From an uncultured Brevibacterium sp. (lineage in GTDB: Bacteria; Actinomycetota; Actinomycetes; Actinomycetales; Brevibacteriaceae), in assembly GCA_902489185.1 (NCBI GenBank), contig CABTZC010000099.1, forward strand, positions 1-7,306: 7,306 nucleotides of DNA, in the 5' to 3' direction. Both the position numbers and the translations under genes were made by a program. Each line of letters begins with the position of its first letter. The first letter of the stretch is position 1. The notes under the pieces were generated by a model that worked only from the letters and a program-made list of their open reading frames with translations, did not search any database and had not been told where the DNA came from. Of this stretch, positions 6,692 through 7,306 are shown piece by piece.

Positions 6692-7306
6692 CAAGTCTAT
6701 CTGGGATGGGTAGTGACGATTCCCAACCAGCGTGGGTGGCTTGGTTTTCGGCCTACAAGTCTATCTGGGATGGGTAGTGACGATTCCCAACCTATGACAC
6801 CCTAAAGGCAAATATGCAACAAGTCTATCTGGGATGGGTAGTGACGATTCCCAACCCGTCTGCAGCTTCGATCAGTGCGAGGGCAAGTCTATCTGGGATG
6901 GGTAGTGACGATTCCCAACCGGCGCGGGCCAATTGGCATTGGCACTGCAAGTCTATCTGGGATGGGTAGTGACGATTCCCAACTAGTAGCCGTCTGGTGT
7001 GATTCGCCAGCCAAGTCTATCTGGGATGGGTAGTGACGATTCCCAACAGGTTGTTGGGGTTGAGTGGGTCGCCTCCAAGTCTATCTGGGATGGGTAGTGA
7101 CGATTCCCAACTCCTTTGTTTTCATCATTGCGGTAGCGACAAGTCTATCTGGGATGGGTAGTGACGATTCCCAACAGCTGAGACCGGGGGCCAGGACGAG
7201 ATCCAAGTCTATCTGGGATGGGTAGTGACGATTCCCAACTAGCTCAATACCCCACACGCTGGTAAGCCAAGTCTATCTGGGATGGGTAGTGACGATTCCC
7301 AACTCC
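6692..7306 (-). CRISPR. CRISPR array, 10 identical 36-nt repeats, nine 28-nt spacers, continues past the right edge; probably type II-C
   Basis: Repeats start at 6692, 6756, 6820, 6884, 6948, 7012, 7076, 7140, 7204 and 7268. Each is 36 nt and begins CAAGTCTATCTGGG and ends GACGATTCCCAAC on the plus strand. All ten are identical. All nine complete spacers are exactly 28 nt (period 64), and three bases of a tenth are visible. Spacers are unrelated to each other and I saw no match elsewhere in the window. The crRNA sense is taken as the minus strand (GTTGGGAATCG... to ...GATAGACTTG), because a tracrRNA-like anti-repeat beside the array complements its GTT end. The ...GATAGACTT end also resembles Corynebacterium type II-C repeats, from memory. 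On this orientation the visible end is leader-distal unless the repeats carry their own promoters. No cas gene is in the window. Confidence 0.97.

Noticed and set aside
6490..6777. A 95-codon plus-strand reading frame running from the intergenic region into the CRISPR array
   Set aside because: It crosses the tracrRNA gene, the inverted repeat and the first two repeats, has no recognisable protein features and no Shine-Dalgarno that I can see. It is a chance frame.

Overview
The window looks like chromosomal DNA of a moderately GC-rich actinobacterium. The evidence is the GC-biased codon use, the operon order carboxyltransferase, biotin carboxylase, acyl-CoA dehydrogenase (the order of mycobacterial accD1-accA1-fadE19), a tandem universal stress protein, and an apparently leaderless regulator gene. 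I cannot fix the genus.

Positions 1-5389 hold an acyl-CoA catabolic module. A leftward operon encodes a 3-methylcrotonyl-CoA-carboxylase-type carboxyltransferase (3072-4685), its biotin-carrying alpha subunit (1076-3064) and an acyl-CoA dehydrogenase cut by the left edge (1-1079). The genes are coupled by a 7-nt gap and a 4-nt ATGA overlap. A divergent TetR-family gene (4784-5389) shares the intergenic region, which contains a perfect 9+1+9 palindrome (4739-4757). The likely picture is a TetR repressor controlling leucine/branched-chain acyl-CoA breakdown and its own gene.

Positions 5431-6348 encode a leftward two-domain universal stress protein. It converges on tetR across a 41-nt gap that contains a GC-rich hairpin.

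Positions 6349-7306 are the most interesting part. A CRISPR array of ten identical 36-nt repeats with nine spacers of exactly 28 nt begins at 6692 and runs off the right edge. No cas gene is in the window. In the gap between the stress-protein gene and the array I find what looks like an unannotated tracrRNA gene on the minus strand (about 6547 down to 6471). It has a 16-nt anti-repeat complementary to one end of the repeat (15 Watson-Crick pairs and one G-U), then a small hairpin, then a perfect 10-bp terminator-like hairpin. It is preceded by a good promoter, TGGACA-17 nt-TAGCAT. This marks the array as type II (Cas9), probably II-C, with crRNAs read leftward from the minus strand, and predicts a cas9 locus nearby or elsewhere in the genome. 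The tracrRNA promoter overlaps one arm of a 17-bp inverted repeat, and a second repeat-like segment follows the terminator. Both are possible regulatory elements.
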